Assembly (NCBI GenBank): GCA_030040115.1
Contig: JASHUH010000457.1
Location: forward strand, 1-11,481
Direction: 5' to 3'
Origin: Acidobacteriaceae bacterium
GTDB taxonomy: Bacteria > Acidobacteriota > Terriglobia > Terriglobales > Acidobacteriaceae
DNA: 11,481 nt
The notes below the pieces were generated by a model, which worked only from the letters and a program-made list of their open reading frames with translations, had not been told where the DNA came from and did not search any database. The position numbers and the translations under genes were made by a program. Below, one piece after another: positions 1 through 6,937 of the stretch; the stretch's first letter is position 1, and each line of letters begins with the position of its first letter.

Positions 1-112
1 GTGGGTCGTCGACCGGCAGCAAGGAATCTTCCAGATGACGTAGGCGCCCGGCCTTGAGACTTCATGAAGCCTGCGCCCCGTCCCGAAACTTACCCTTTAT
101 GCAATGCCGCCG

Positions 113-526
113 TCAGGCCTCGTGTTCGAGAAGCTCTTTCAATTTCGCCAGCTCGATATCGACTTCCTTTGCAGCGGCGTCGAATGCGCCATCGTCCAGA
201 ACCGGCGGCTGGAAGAACGTCATCAGGAAGGTAGAGCCGTCGTCGTTGGGAATCACCCGCGCCGGAACTGTCCAGGACGCCTGCGGGTCTTTCCATACAT
301 GATCCAGCAGGCCGAGCGGCTTGTTTGAAAGCATCTTCAATTGCCCTTTTCCCTGCCGTGTCTCCGTGTCATACCATCCATCGGTCGCGGGTTTCGCAGA
401 TTTCATGTTGACGATGGCCCACTTCGGCCAGTTCTCCGGATCGCTGAGGAAGTCAAAAGCCCGTCCTGCGTCCACTCGCAAATCGATGGATTTGGTGATC
501 GATCGCCTGATCTTCTTTGGCGGCAT
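113..526 (-). CDS. SRPBCC (START/Bet v1-like) family small protein
   Basis: A 137-residue cytosolic protein with no signal peptide or membrane segment. The N-terminal half has the typical SRPBCC opening: a charged beta strand, then a helix with AFDFLSDPENWPKW (about residues 23-36). The middle strands include DHVWKDP and SWTVPARVIPNDDGST (about 75-99), followed by FLMTFFQPP. A long C-terminal helix, EVDIELAKLKELLEHE (about 121-136), would close the helix-grip cavity. The length suits a single-domain family member. Such proteins bind hydrophobic ligands or act as cyclases/aromatases, but the ligand cannot be read here. The ATG at 526 is preceded by GGGGGA at 4-nt spacing, which supports this start. 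It lies 95 bp downstream of the sugar dehydrogenase on the same strand, so co-transcription is possible but unproven. The 112 bp between its stop and the window edge show nothing recognisable. Confidence 0.8.
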   Translation of the reverse strand: MPPKKIRRSITKSIDLRVDAGRAFDFLSDPENWPKWAIVNMKSAKPATDGWYDTETRQGKGQLKMLSNKPLGLLDHVWKDPQASWTVPARVIPNDDGSTFLMTFFQPPVLDDGAFDAAAKEVDIELAKLKELLEHEA

Positions 527-621
527 TCAGTCCCCCATGTGTGTTGATCCCGCTGAGACGTAGTGCATCGGCCATGGTTGCGCAAACAACCGCGTCGAAA
601 CACAGCCCATGAACCGATCGC

Positions 622-1848
622 TCAATGCTGCTTCGGCGTCGCGTGATACAGCCCGCCTGATTCGGAATCTTCAACCATCCACAGCGCCCCATCGGGCGCC
701 ACCTCCACGTCGCGCACGCGGAAACCAAGATCCCAGCGTTCGACCGGCTTGGCTCCGCCCTGATCGTCGAAGGTAATGCGCGTGATGGACATACTCGCAA
801 GCCCACTCACCAGTGCGGAGCCATTCCACTGCGGGAACATCGCCCCTTTGTAGAACATGAGATTGCCCGGCGCGATGACAGGAACCCAATAGATGACCGG
901 CTTGGCCAAATCCGGCCGCGTGTCCGGATTGGGGATCGGCACTCCGTCGTAGTTCACCCCATAGGAAACCAGCGGCCACCCGTAGTTCTTGCCCGGTTCA
1001 ATCAGGTTCAATTCATCGCCGCCCCGCGGCCCATGCTCTACTTCCCACAGCCGGCCGTCGGGCGCAAACGCCAGCCCATAGGGCGTACGATGTCCCGTGC
1101 TCCATGTCTCCGCCGGCGTCAGGTTCGGCCCGGGAAAGGTGTAGGTTCTCACCACGGGCGCAGTTTTTGCGGCTTCCGTATCGTGCGGTGGATTGATCAC
1201 CGGCACGGTGGCCGCGCCCGTTTTCCCGGCCATTGGATTGCCCGGAGCCGGCTTTCCATCCAGCGTCAGGTGCAGAATCTTTCCCAGCGGCTGGTTCGGA
1301 TCCTGGGCCGGCGTCATCCGCTGCCGGTCGCCGCTCGACAGGAACAGAGAACGGCCATCGGGAGCAAAGGCAACCGCCGCGCCAAATTGTCCGCCCCGGC
1401 CTCCCTCGCCATCGCGCCAGATCACCTTGAGCCCCTCCAGGCTCGCCGTGCCCTTGCCAATTTGCAATCGCGCCCGCGCCAGCGCCAGGCTCGAACCGTC
1501 CTCGTGCGGTTCGGCATAAGTCAGATAAACACTGTGATCCTTGGCGTAGTGCGGCGATAGAAAGACGCCTAGCATGCCGCCTTGTCCTTGATGAAGAACC
1601 GCCGGCACATTCGTCACCTGGGTCTTTTCGCCCTGCTGCGTCACCAGCCACAGAGCGCCCACCTTCTCGGTAATCAGCATCCGCCCGTCGGGCAGGAAGG
1701 CAATCCGCCACGGTAGATCGAAGGTGGCCACCTTGGTCAAGGTAAAAGGCAGGTTGGGCTCGGGCTGCTGCTCGCCTGCATTGATCTGTGCACCCGCTTG
1801 GCTCGCCGCCAAGGCGCCAAATAGCCCCGCAATCATTAGTAGTTTCAT
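622..1848 (-). CDS. Secreted PQQ-dependent sugar dehydrogenase-like protein (GSDH/Asd/YliI family)
   Basis: A 408-residue protein with a Sec signal peptide (residues 1-20, hydrophobic core then AGA|Q), so it is expected in the periplasm. Residues about 35-400 form the six-bladed soluble glucose dehydrogenase-type propeller. Signatures in order: WRIAFLPDGRMLITEK (48-62), GQGGMLGVFLSPHY (88-101), VYLTYAEP (107-114), FAPDGRSLFLSSGDR (161-175), AQDPNQPLGKILHL (181-194), TGHRTPYGLAFAPDGRLW (251-268), EHGPRGGDELN (271-281) and GKNYGWPLVSYG (286-297). Family members oxidise aldose sugars with PQQ bound in the propeller. Where many relatives carry the catalytic His in an HFG motif, this protein reads GGQFGAAVAF (Gln154), so activity is uncertain. 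The ATG at 1848 has AGAGGA about 6 nt upstream. No PQQ biosynthesis genes are visible nearby. Confidence 0.9.
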   Translation of the reverse strand: MKLLMIAGLFGALAASQAGAQINAGEQQPEPNLPFTLTKVATFDLPWRIAFLPDGRMLITEKVGALWLVTQQGEKTQVTNVPAVLHQGQGGMLGVFLSPHYAKDHSVYLTYAEPHEDGSSLALARARLQIGKGTASLEGLKVIWRDGEGGRGGQFGAAVAFAPDGRSLFLSSGDRQRMTPAQDPNQPLGKILHLTLDGKPAPGNPMAGKTGAATVPVINPPHDTEAAKTAPVVRTYTFPGPNLTPAETWSTGHRTPYGLAFAPDGRLWEVEHGPRGGDELNLIEPGKNYGWPLVSYGVNYDGVPIPNPDTRPDLAKPVIYWVPVIAPGNLMFYKGAMFPQWNGSALVSGLASMSITRITFDDQGGAKPVERWDLGFRVRDVEVAPDGALWMVEDSESGGLYHATPKQH

Positions 1849-2000
1849 CCCGCTTCCTCTCTCGATTTCAGTATGTTTTCGCCTCGCGGCTTCGGTACGG
1901 ATGGCTTACGCGTCACCAAGTTTCTTATATCGGATTTTCTCGGCGGCGTTTCTTGAATTTCGTAAGACAGAGGTTCTTTACTGGATTCTCTCTTCGCCGC

Positions 2001-2042
2001 CTCCGCGTAATGGCGATATCGCACTTACCGTGAAACGCGGAG
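2001..2042 (-). repeat. Inverted repeat with inner palindrome downstream of the glycosyltransferase
   Basis: CTCCGCGT (2001-2008) and ACGCGGAG (2035-2042) are exact 8-bp reverse complements. Between them GCGATATCGC (2013-2022) is a perfect 10-bp palindrome. The element starts 10 bp past the glycosyltransferase stop on the minus strand and could act as a transcription end or RNA-stabilising structure, but no T-run follows it. The adjacent strings (CGGCGGCG at 1941, CGCCGCC at 1995) give further inverted symmetry across the 203-bp gap. The style resembles dispersed intergenic palindromes of the GCGGAGGCG type found in several bacterial phyla, a resemblance recalled rather than tested. Confidence 0.45.
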
Positions 2043-2051
2043 CACTCGCCG

Positions 2052-3593
2052 TCAGTTGAAATCTCGATGCTCGTCCCAGACCTCCGCCCACGGCTTCCGC
2101 GGCGGTCCGCAAACAAAAATGTCAGGATGGTATGTGCTCTCTTCGTTGCGCACCCCTTCGGAGTTGCCGTTGTGCCCCGCGAGCCGGCATCCGGTGAAAA
2201 GCGTATTGGCTTGCTGCGCCGTAAGGCCGACAACGATCAGCGTAGTGGGCGTCGGCGTCGGGTACCCGCGCAGCCACTCTGAGTTCGTTGTCCCGATCGG
2301 CGTTGGCAGCCCATAGGCGCGGCCGAGAACGTCGATCGCTCCGTACTCGCCGTAGTTGCCGGTGGTGATGCCGAGATGCGCCTGTTGCTCCGGTGGCAGA
2401 GAGTCGCGAATCTGCGCCACCGTCCGCACCAGTTCGTTCCAGCCAAACTCCTCGCGCAAGTCGCCGTTATGCGCCAGCGCGAATTTTTCCAGCGATCCGC
2501 TCGACGCCAGCGGCAGAACCACCGCGCAAATGTACGCCGAGACAAATGCGAACGCGGCAAAGTAGACCGCTTCGACAGTCCGCCTGCCAGCGTTCGTAAG
2601 CCGCCTCACCCATCGCTCCGCCATCACCGCGCCCATCGCCAGCAGCATCGGGTATGCGCCCGCCACATAATAACTGCGCCCTTTGCCGAACCCAAAAAGA
2701 GCCAGCGGCGCCAGATACATAAACGCCAGCAGGCGATAACGGCGGTTCAGCAAAAGACCGGCAAGACCGGCCAGCCATAGCGGCGCGGCAGCCAGGTTGG
2801 CGCACATCATGAATTGGCCGCTCAGAAAACCCTTGGCGCGGCCGATCCGGACATCCCGCGCGTGAATGCTTTGAAGAAAGTGGTACGAGATGAAATGATG
2901 ACGAACGAGCCATACAAAATTGGGGAGAAAAATGAGGAGCGCCAGTCCAACGCCGCTCCAGAACCAGCCGCTCTTGAGGTAGCGGCGCGCGGGCGTCAAG
3001 GCTACGCCAGCCAAAATGCCGGCGACATAAAAGACGATGGCGTACTTGGTTTCGAGACCCAATCCGATCGCTGCGCCGATCGCGAGCCACCAGCGCGGAT
3101 CTGCAGTCGTGAGCAGGCGGGCAGTAAAATAAGCGATAAGCACCCACCACACGAAATCGAACGACGTGTACTGAAACTCCGTCCCGCTAAAGAGCACAAC
3201 AGGCGAAAACCCCACAGCGAGCGCCGCGGTGGCTTGCGCCAAACGGTTTCCGCCGAATTCGCGCGCCATCAGTCCGCTGACCACGATTGCCAACGCCTGC
3301 GCCAACACCGAAAACAGCCGCAGCCCCACCATCGAAAGTCCGAACAGCGCCATGCTGATGCGCTCGATAAACGGTGTGAAGGGCGGAAACGCCACGAAGC
3401 CCCAATCCAGGTGGCGTGCATCGCTCAGAAACTGAAGCTCGTCGCGGTGAAAACCGTAACGATTATTGGTAAGCAGATGGAGAACCGCGACGACACCGGC
3501 GATAGCAAGGAGCACGGCGGTATCGCGACGGCGGGCGTGCGTTGTCACCGGCGAGGTGGCATGGAAGGATGGTGCTGCAGTGGTGGATTGCAT
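2052..3593 (-). CDS. Glycosyltransferase family 39 (PMT/ArnT-like) integral membrane protein
   Basis: A 513-residue polytopic membrane protein. It would move a sugar from a polyprenyl-phosphate donor to an acceptor on the outer face of the inner membrane. TM1 (about residues 25-42) leads into a periplasmic loop, FHRDELQFLSDARHLDWG (48-65), with the catalytic-type Asp51-Glu52 pair, followed by FPPFTPFIERI (69-79). This is the classic GT39/PMT_2 arrangement. Further helices lie near 85-110, 120-137, 145-162, 168-200, 211-230, 265-330 and 342-362. The rest (365-513) is a soluble periplasmic domain ending CGPPRKPWAEVW. I chose the ATG at 3593, with GGAG 9 nt upstream, because the open frame reaches a TTG at 3740 but the extra 49 residues are Arg/Pro-rich and unlike the family. 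The 143-bp gap to the OsmC stop holds a 6-bp GGCCAA/TTGGCC hairpin (3638-3667). The acceptor is unknown. Confidence 0.88.
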   Translation of the reverse strand: MQSTTAAPSFHATSPVTTHARRRDTAVLLAIAGVVAVLHLLTNNRYGFHRDELQFLSDARHLDWGFVAFPPFTPFIERISMALFGLSMVGLRLFSVLAQALAIVVSGLMAREFGGNRLAQATAALAVGFSPVVLFSGTEFQYTSFDFVWWVLIAYFTARLLTTADPRWWLAIGAAIGLGLETKYAIVFYVAGILAGVALTPARRYLKSGWFWSGVGLALLIFLPNFVWLVRHHFISYHFLQSIHARDVRIGRAKGFLSGQFMMCANLAAAPLWLAGLAGLLLNRRYRLLAFMYLAPLALFGFGKGRSYYVAGAYPMLLAMGAVMAERWVRRLTNAGRRTVEAVYFAAFAFVSAYICAVVLPLASSGSLEKFALAHNGDLREEFGWNELVRTVAQIRDSLPPEQQAHLGITTGNYGEYGAIDVLGRAYGLPTPIGTTNSEWLRGYPTPTPTTLIVVGLTAQQANTLFTGCRLAGHNGNSEGVRNEESTYHPDIFVCGPPRKPWAEVWDEHRDFN

Positions 3594-3736
3594 CCTTGCT
3601 GTCTCCGTGTGCGAAAGATGGGGATGAAAGCAGAACCGGCCAAGGGGCATCGATTTTCTCTTTGGCCTCTCAGTTGGGCGCCATCGATCAGGGATGGTAA
3701 ACCAGACCGCAGCTATCTCTATGACGCCCTGTTCCC

Positions 3737-4144
3737 TCAACCCCAGATGAACTCAATTGGCGTGAGAATGTCCGGATGCAAGCTCTTGTGCACCGGGCAG
3801 GTGTGGGCGGCCCGCTCCAGCTTTTGCTGGCTTTCGGAGCTGAGGATGTGGGGAATGCGAATCCTGACCTTCAGACTGTGGATCCTTCTCGGCACGGTGC
3901 TGCTCATCTCCTTTTCGACGGTCGCCGTGGCGCCGGCAATATCGATCTGCAGGGTCCGAGCGAGGATACCCATCACCGTCAGCATGCACGTGCCCAGTGC
4001 GGTGGCGACAAGGTCCGTAGGAGAAAAGGTTTCCCCGCGCCCCTGGTTGTCAGTGGGCGCGTCGGTGTTGAGTTCGGCGCGGGAAGGACCGTGCACCGCC
4101 TTACAGTGCAGGTCTCCCTGATATTCCACCTGAATCGTGACCAT
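3737..4144 (-). CDS. OsmC/Ohr family peroxiredoxin-like protein
   Basis: A 135-residue cytosolic protein. It opens with the short beta hairpin MVTIQVEYQGDLHCKAVH, then TDAPTDNQGRGETFSPTDLV (residues 26-45). The first conserved cysteine is in GTCMLTVMGI (Cys53) and the second in HTCPVHKSL (Cys116). These two cysteines are the redox pair used by OsmC/Ohr proteins to reduce organic hydroperoxides with thiol partners. The spacing and the CPVHKSL tail fit the OsmC/YhfA branch, and the length is normal. The ATG at 4144 has AGAGGA just upstream. The frame stays open to 4366, but that extension would overlap yraN, adds 74 residues absent from the family and lacks a Shine-Dalgarno. A TATGAT on the minus strand (4213-4208) is a possible -10 box but has no good -35. 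It is divergent from yraN and upstream of the GT39 gene on the same strand. Confidence 0.88.
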   Translation of the reverse strand: MVTIQVEYQGDLHCKAVHGPSRAELNTDAPTDNQGRGETFSPTDLVATALGTCMLTVMGILARTLQIDIAGATATVEKEMSSTVPRRIHSLKVRIRIPHILSSESQQKLERAAHTCPVHKSLHPDILTPIEFIWG

Positions 4145-4200
4145 GGTCCTCTCTGATCCTGCGCCTTGAAATGCGATGGTGAAATCCCGTTGCTCGGCGC

Positions 4201-4304
4201 TAATCCCATCATACGGTGTAACATTCCCGGCCTTTGGGTCGGCGGGATTACCGACCAAAGCAAGATCAAGCGATCCTGGGAGTTGCGCCTGTTGGTGGGA
4301 TCGC
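4201..4304 (+). promoter_or_regulatory. Structured divergent intergenic region between osmC-like and yraN
   Basis: In 176 bp of noncoding DNA there are two hairpins. The first (4232-4260) pairs CTTT plus GGTCGG with CCGACC plus AAAG, 10 bp with one bulged G, around the loop CGGGATTA. The loop sequence GGGATTA (4244-4250) is exactly complementary to TAATCCC (4201-4207), so a loop-to-upstream pseudoknot is possible. The second (4270-4304) pairs GCGATCC with GGATCGC across a 21-nt loop and ends 16 nt before the yraN ATG. The symmetry exists on both strands, so it could be an operator or a leader RNA of either gene. Promoter boxes are not clear. Confidence 0.4.
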
Positions 4305-4320
4305 GTGAAAATTGTAAACA

Positions 4321-4809
4321 ATGAGCTGGCTGGCGCAGAGGACGACCGATTGCCTGGAACGGGCAATGGCCGGACTGGACCGGCTCGCCGCGCGGCGTGG
4401 AAGGACGCCGGCGTTTCCTCTGCATCTAGCTACCGGCCTCGAAGGAGAAGATGCGGCTTATTTCTTTCTCACCCGCAAGGGCTACCGCGTTGTGGCGCGG
4501 CGCTGGTCGGCGGGTATTTTGCCCGGCGACGTGGATCTGATTGCATGGCAGGACCAAATGCTTTGCTTTGTCGAGGTAAAGACCCGAACCGCCCATGACG
4601 CCGCTGCCGCCGAGGTCGCTGTGGACTCCCACAAACGCAACCTCCTCCGCCGCCTGGCGCGCCAATACGTGCGTCAGTTGCCACAGGAAATTCCTCCGCA
4701 GGTTCGCTTCGACGTCGTGAGCGTTTATCTTGTCCCCGGCGAGGCAAGGGAGATTGTACATTTTGAAAACGCCTTCGGCTGGGACGAACAGCGGCGCGAC
4801 TGGGATTGA
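4321..4809 (+). CDS. yraN: YraN/UPF0102 family, PD-(D/E)XK nuclease-fold protein
   Basis: A 162-residue soluble protein. The family core begins at GLEGEDAAYFFLTRKGYRVV (residues 39-58, Glu43), continues with PGDVDLIAW (68-76, Asp72) and then LCFVEVKTR (81-89, Glu85 and Lys87). These residues match the GxGE...GEIDLI...FVEVKtR pattern of UPF0102 proteins, a Holliday-junction-resolvase-like fold. The usual Glu of GEIDL is Asp here. The biochemical role of the family is not settled. The C-terminus reads RFDVVSVYLV (129-138) and IVHFENAFGW (145-154), as expected, so the gene is complete. The first 38 residues extend beyond short homologues, and an alternative ATG at 4366 would shorten the protein to 147 residues. 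Neither start has a strong Shine-Dalgarno. It is divergent from the OsmC gene, and its TGA overlaps the TTG of the downstream fragment. Confidence 0.85.
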   Translation: MSWLAQRTTDCLERAMAGLDRLAARRGRTPAFPLHLATGLEGEDAAYFFLTRKGYRVVARRWSAGILPGDVDLIAWQDQMLCFVEVKTRTAHDAAAAEVAVDSHKRNLLRRLARQYVRQLPQEIPPQVRFDVVSVYLVPGEAREIVHFENAFGWDEQRRDWD

Positions 4810-5168
4810 GCCGAATCGAGGGGCCCGCCGCCTTGCGGCCATGGTCGTTACCTGCGGTTTCTCGCGTTGCTGCCGCGCTATCCGGAAATCCGTTTCCAGC
4901 CGTCGAAGCATGGTCCTTCGGAATGCTTCCGGCCTCGGGGCTTTATGCACGGCATGTTCGCGACCTAACTCTCAATGCACTTGACTTAAGCGCGACCGCC
5001 GGAGAAGGCCGGCCCGCTGTTATTCTCGATGACGTCGTGGGCGCCCGGGTGGCAAAGCTTACCTCCACGCCGATACGTGGCCGAATGCCGATGGCGCAGC
5101 TCATCCAATGTAAAGATGTGCAGATCGCAGACCCAGCAGGCGCCGGCCGCAGCGACGGTATCGAGTAA
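4806..5168 (+). pseudogene. C-terminal remnant of a GH28/pectinase-type beta-helix protein (probable)
   Basis: An open frame of 120 codons from a TTG that overlaps the yraN TGA. From about residue 28 it reads like the last beta-helix turns of acidobacterial glycoside hydrolase family 28 proteins: FPAVEAWSFGMLPASGLYAR (30-49), then HVRDLTLNALDLSA (50-63), GRPAVILDDVVGARV (68-82) and MAQLIQCKDVQIADP (96-110). The recognition is from memory of the pattern FGxLPAxGLYxRHVxxL followed by RPAxxxDDV. None of the upstream catalytic part is present: the preceding DNA is an intact yraN and the first 27 codons look unrelated. A full enzyme would be about 400-500 residues. No signal peptide or strong Shine-Dalgarno is visible. 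It could be a decayed gene, or a short protein translated by coupling to yraN. It ends 26 bp from the convergent CHB-domain gene. Confidence 0.5.
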
Positions 5169-5194
5169 CTCGCTGCGATTTAACTCATTTGGCC

Positions 5195-6322
5195 TCACTG
5201 CCCAATGCGGAAGATACCGGTAACCACCGGGCTGTCTTTTTTGTCTGCGGCGCTGGCGAAGGCTTTAATCGTCAACTCAGTGCCCATGACCACGATCGGC
5301 GCGTCATACACCGGCGAATTATCCAGCGGTTCCGAGGTATCCACGGTGTAGTGCACAATGGCGCCGGGAGTGGCGCAACGCAGGGTAACTTCTGTTTTTC
5401 CGCCAAACACGCCGGGCCTGGGAAAGAACAACGGCTCCGCCGTCGCCTCAGGGCGGCGTGATTCCTTCGCCACGCCCTTCACCTCTTGCGCCTTCAAAGG
5501 AGTTATGTTGAGAACCAGCGACTGAAGATACGCCCGTTCGAAATCGTGGATCGGCCAGCCTTGATAATCACTGTTCCAGTCCTCCAACAAACCCTCTGCG
5601 CGGCGCCAAGACCTCGCCATGGCCTCCTCCTGCGCTGGTGCTACCGCGGCGAGAAACAGATCGATGCGCTGTTTGTTCAAGTTATCGAAAACCGTGAGGT
5701 CGTAGAGGCCGGCCCCCGGAAGGGCGAGCCGGACGAACGGCCCGCGCTTTTCGAAAGCAACATGAAATTGGCGTGCACGCGCTGAGTCGAATGGGAGCAA
5801 ATCATAGGTGTACCGGCCATTGGGAAGATGCGCGGCTAAACCGGCTACCTGCACCTGATTTCCCGGGCCGAGAACCGCCAAGGTTTCGTCGCGCGGCAAA
5901 TGAGCCTGCTGACGCGCATCCGCTCCGGCGCCCTCATTTCTCCGCGTCAGCACGGCGCGAATGCGCGCAAGCATGTCGGCCGCGAATACATTCGGCTTAC
6001 GGTAGAGCACAGGCACGCGAAAGCCGCGCGCGCACTGCTTCTGGATGAAGCATTCATAAAGGATACGCTGCCCGTCGGGCAGCAAAATGGTGATCGAGTG
6101 ATTGCCGGCGGATGCATCAGGTTCGAGGAGCGCTCCCGGCGATATGGCGTCGCCGCTTGCCAGCACCCCCCGCTCACCGTCCACGCGCCATGAGCCATGC
6201 ACGTTCCAGGCGATCCCGGGCGGCGCTGATTGTTCGCTTTCTGCTTGCAGGGTTGTTACTGAGAGCGCCAGAGTGAAAGAAGAAAAACAGCAGAAAAAGA
6301 TAGTTCTTGCCAGGACGCGCAT
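5195..6322 (-). CDS. Secreted protein with FecR-like N-terminus and C-terminal CHB/Fn3-associated domain
   Basis: A 375-residue protein with a signal peptide (residues 1-27, core IFFCCFSSFTLALSV, cleavage near LQA|E). Residues about 38-85 (HGSWRVDGERGVLASGDAI, then SITILLPDGQRI) resemble a FecR-type beta domain, with Cys91 and Cys97 just after it (YECFIQKQCARG). A middle region (about 145-230) looks like beta-sandwich (LPNGRYTYDLLPF, GLYDLTVFD), followed by a helical linker (231-285). The C-terminal 78 residues form a chitobiase/beta-hexosaminidase C-terminal-type module: PGVFGGKTEVTLRCATPGA, HYTVDTSEP, IKAFA. No catalytic domain is visible, so an envelope binding or scaffold role is the most I would infer. 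I chose the ATG at 6322 because it begins the signal peptide; it has no obvious Shine-Dalgarno, and the 50 upstream in-frame codons look noncoding. It shares the CHB module with the divergent large gene to its right. Confidence 0.75.
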   Translation of the reverse strand: MRVLARTIFFCCFSSFTLALSVTTLQAESEQSAPPGIAWNVHGSWRVDGERGVLASGDAISPGALLEPDASAGNHSITILLPDGQRILYECFIQKQCARGFRVPVLYRKPNVFAADMLARIRAVLTRRNEGAGADARQQAHLPRDETLAVLGPGNQVQVAGLAAHLPNGRYTYDLLPFDSARARQFHVAFEKRGPFVRLALPGAGLYDLTVFDNLNKQRIDLFLAAVAPAQEEAMARSWRRAEGLLEDWNSDYQGWPIHDFERAYLQSLVLNITPLKAQEVKGVAKESRRPEATAEPLFFPRPGVFGGKTEVTLRCATPGAIVHYTVDTSEPLDNSPVYDAPIVVMGTELTIKAFASAADKKDSPVVTGIFRIGQ

Positions 6323-6724
6323 AGCGCATATTGTGCCACGCCGGCCTGTTAAAGTCGATTTGCTGAAGTCCGTGCGTCCGCATGGGAGCAACCGAACCGG
6401 CTCGGAGCGCCATCCAACTAATGGCTCGCAGTGTACGAAGCACGTAGCTCCGAAAGAGTCCACCGAACACAACGCAATTATCGCGTGACCACGGTTAACC
6501 GAAAAGGTCCAGGTTTATCGCAAGCAACTTGAGCGGCCCGCTTAGTGCGCTTTTCGAAGGCCGTAGATAGCTTTTCACGGTGACTTGGGTTGTTGCATCG
6601 CGCAACCCGCTTGTAATCGGCTTCTCGATTACTGGCGGAAAGGGTAGATCTGTCACTGGGTGAAGTCTTGCTCATGTCTGGAAACTTGAGTGTCTTCAGT
6701 CGTGTGTCGTATCGTTTCCAAACT

Positions 6725-6744
6725 TTGTCAACTTAAGTTAGCAA
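6725..6744. promoter_or_regulatory. Palindromic operator candidate
   Basis: AACTTAAGTT (6730-6739) is a perfect 10-bp palindrome flanked at 2-bp distance by TTG (6725-6727) and CAA (6742-6744), giving 16 symmetric positions of 20. It lies 190 bp before the GTG start of the large gene. TTGTCA inside it resembles a -35 box, so a bound dimer could overlap a promoter. The regulator is unknown. Confidence 0.35.
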
Positions 6745-6823
6745 CCAAGCCTAAGGTGTGTCTTTATGTTTCTGAGTTTTCGCCAGCGTGCTGCAAAATC
6801 TTCCATCCCTGCCAACCCTAGGA

Positions 6824-6835
6824 CACTTGCAAGTG
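6824..6835. promoter_or_regulatory. Perfect 12-bp palindrome CACTTGCAAGTG
   Basis: An uninterrupted 12-bp palindrome, 99 bp before the GTG start of the large secreted protein. This is short enough for chance but a typical size for a dimeric regulator half-site pair. It lies within the likely 5' untranslated region or promoter, and no matching second copy was noticed in the window. Confidence 0.3.
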
Positions 6836-6920
6836 CGCGTCTCGTTTCCTGAAAATGAGGCTTTTCCCAGAGTGTCACCCGATTGCCAATCTGAGCCGGC
6901 GTTAGAACACCAACATAACT

Positions 6921-6937
6921 GGAGGTGCGTCTCCGTG
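6921..6937 (+). promoter_or_regulatory. Shine-Dalgarno GGAGG deciding a GTG start
   Basis: GGAGG at 6921-6925 is followed by 9 nt and an in-frame GTG at 6935. This is the only strong ribosome site in the area. Translation from here gives a compact signal peptide. The longer frame from 6788 adds 49 residues that look noncoding and has no ribosome site. Confidence 0.75.

Larger units (their letters stand above)
6323..6934. other. Divergent intergenic region without a convincing gene
   Basis: These 612 bp separate two divergent secreted-protein genes and are visibly richer in A+T than their flanks. They should hold both promoters, but no good -35/-10 pair stands out. TTGAGT (6686) with TATCGT (6710) at 18-bp spacing is the best and is weak. 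Structural marks include GGGTTG/CAACCC (6587-6608), GTAATCG/CGATTAC around a 6-nt loop (6613-6632) and two palindromes listed separately. A 65-codon minus-strand frame (6675-6478) has near-random third-position GC and no Shine-Dalgarno, so it is not called. Confidence 0.6.

Noticed and set aside
576..591. GGTTG/CAACC mini-hairpin between the SRPBCC and dehydrogenase genes considered as a terminator
   Set aside because: Only 5 bp, with no T-run on the minus strand; expected by chance.
1013..1711. 232-codon minus-strand frame within the sugar dehydrogenase gene
   Set aside because: A shifted frame of a well-supported gene on the same strand; the product is low-complexity Arg/Gly/Ala-rich.
3594..3740. 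N-terminal extension of the GT39 protein from a TTG at 3740 overlapping the OsmC stop
   Set aside because: The extra 49 residues are not membrane-like or family-like, and the ATG at 3593 has a GGAG site.
2814..4121. 435-codon open frame on the plus strand
   Set aside because: It lies antisense to the GT39 and OsmC genes, its protein is Arg/His/Gln-rich with no recognisable domain, and it is explained by high GC in the opposite strand.
6478..6675. 65-codon minus-strand frame in the divergent intergenic region
   Set aside because: Third codon positions are near 50% GC, unlike the neighbours; there is no Shine-Dalgarno and no family resemblance.
6788..6934. Longer start for the large secreted protein
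   Set aside because: It would bury the signal peptide behind 49 unrelated residues; the GTG at 6935 has a clear GGAGG.
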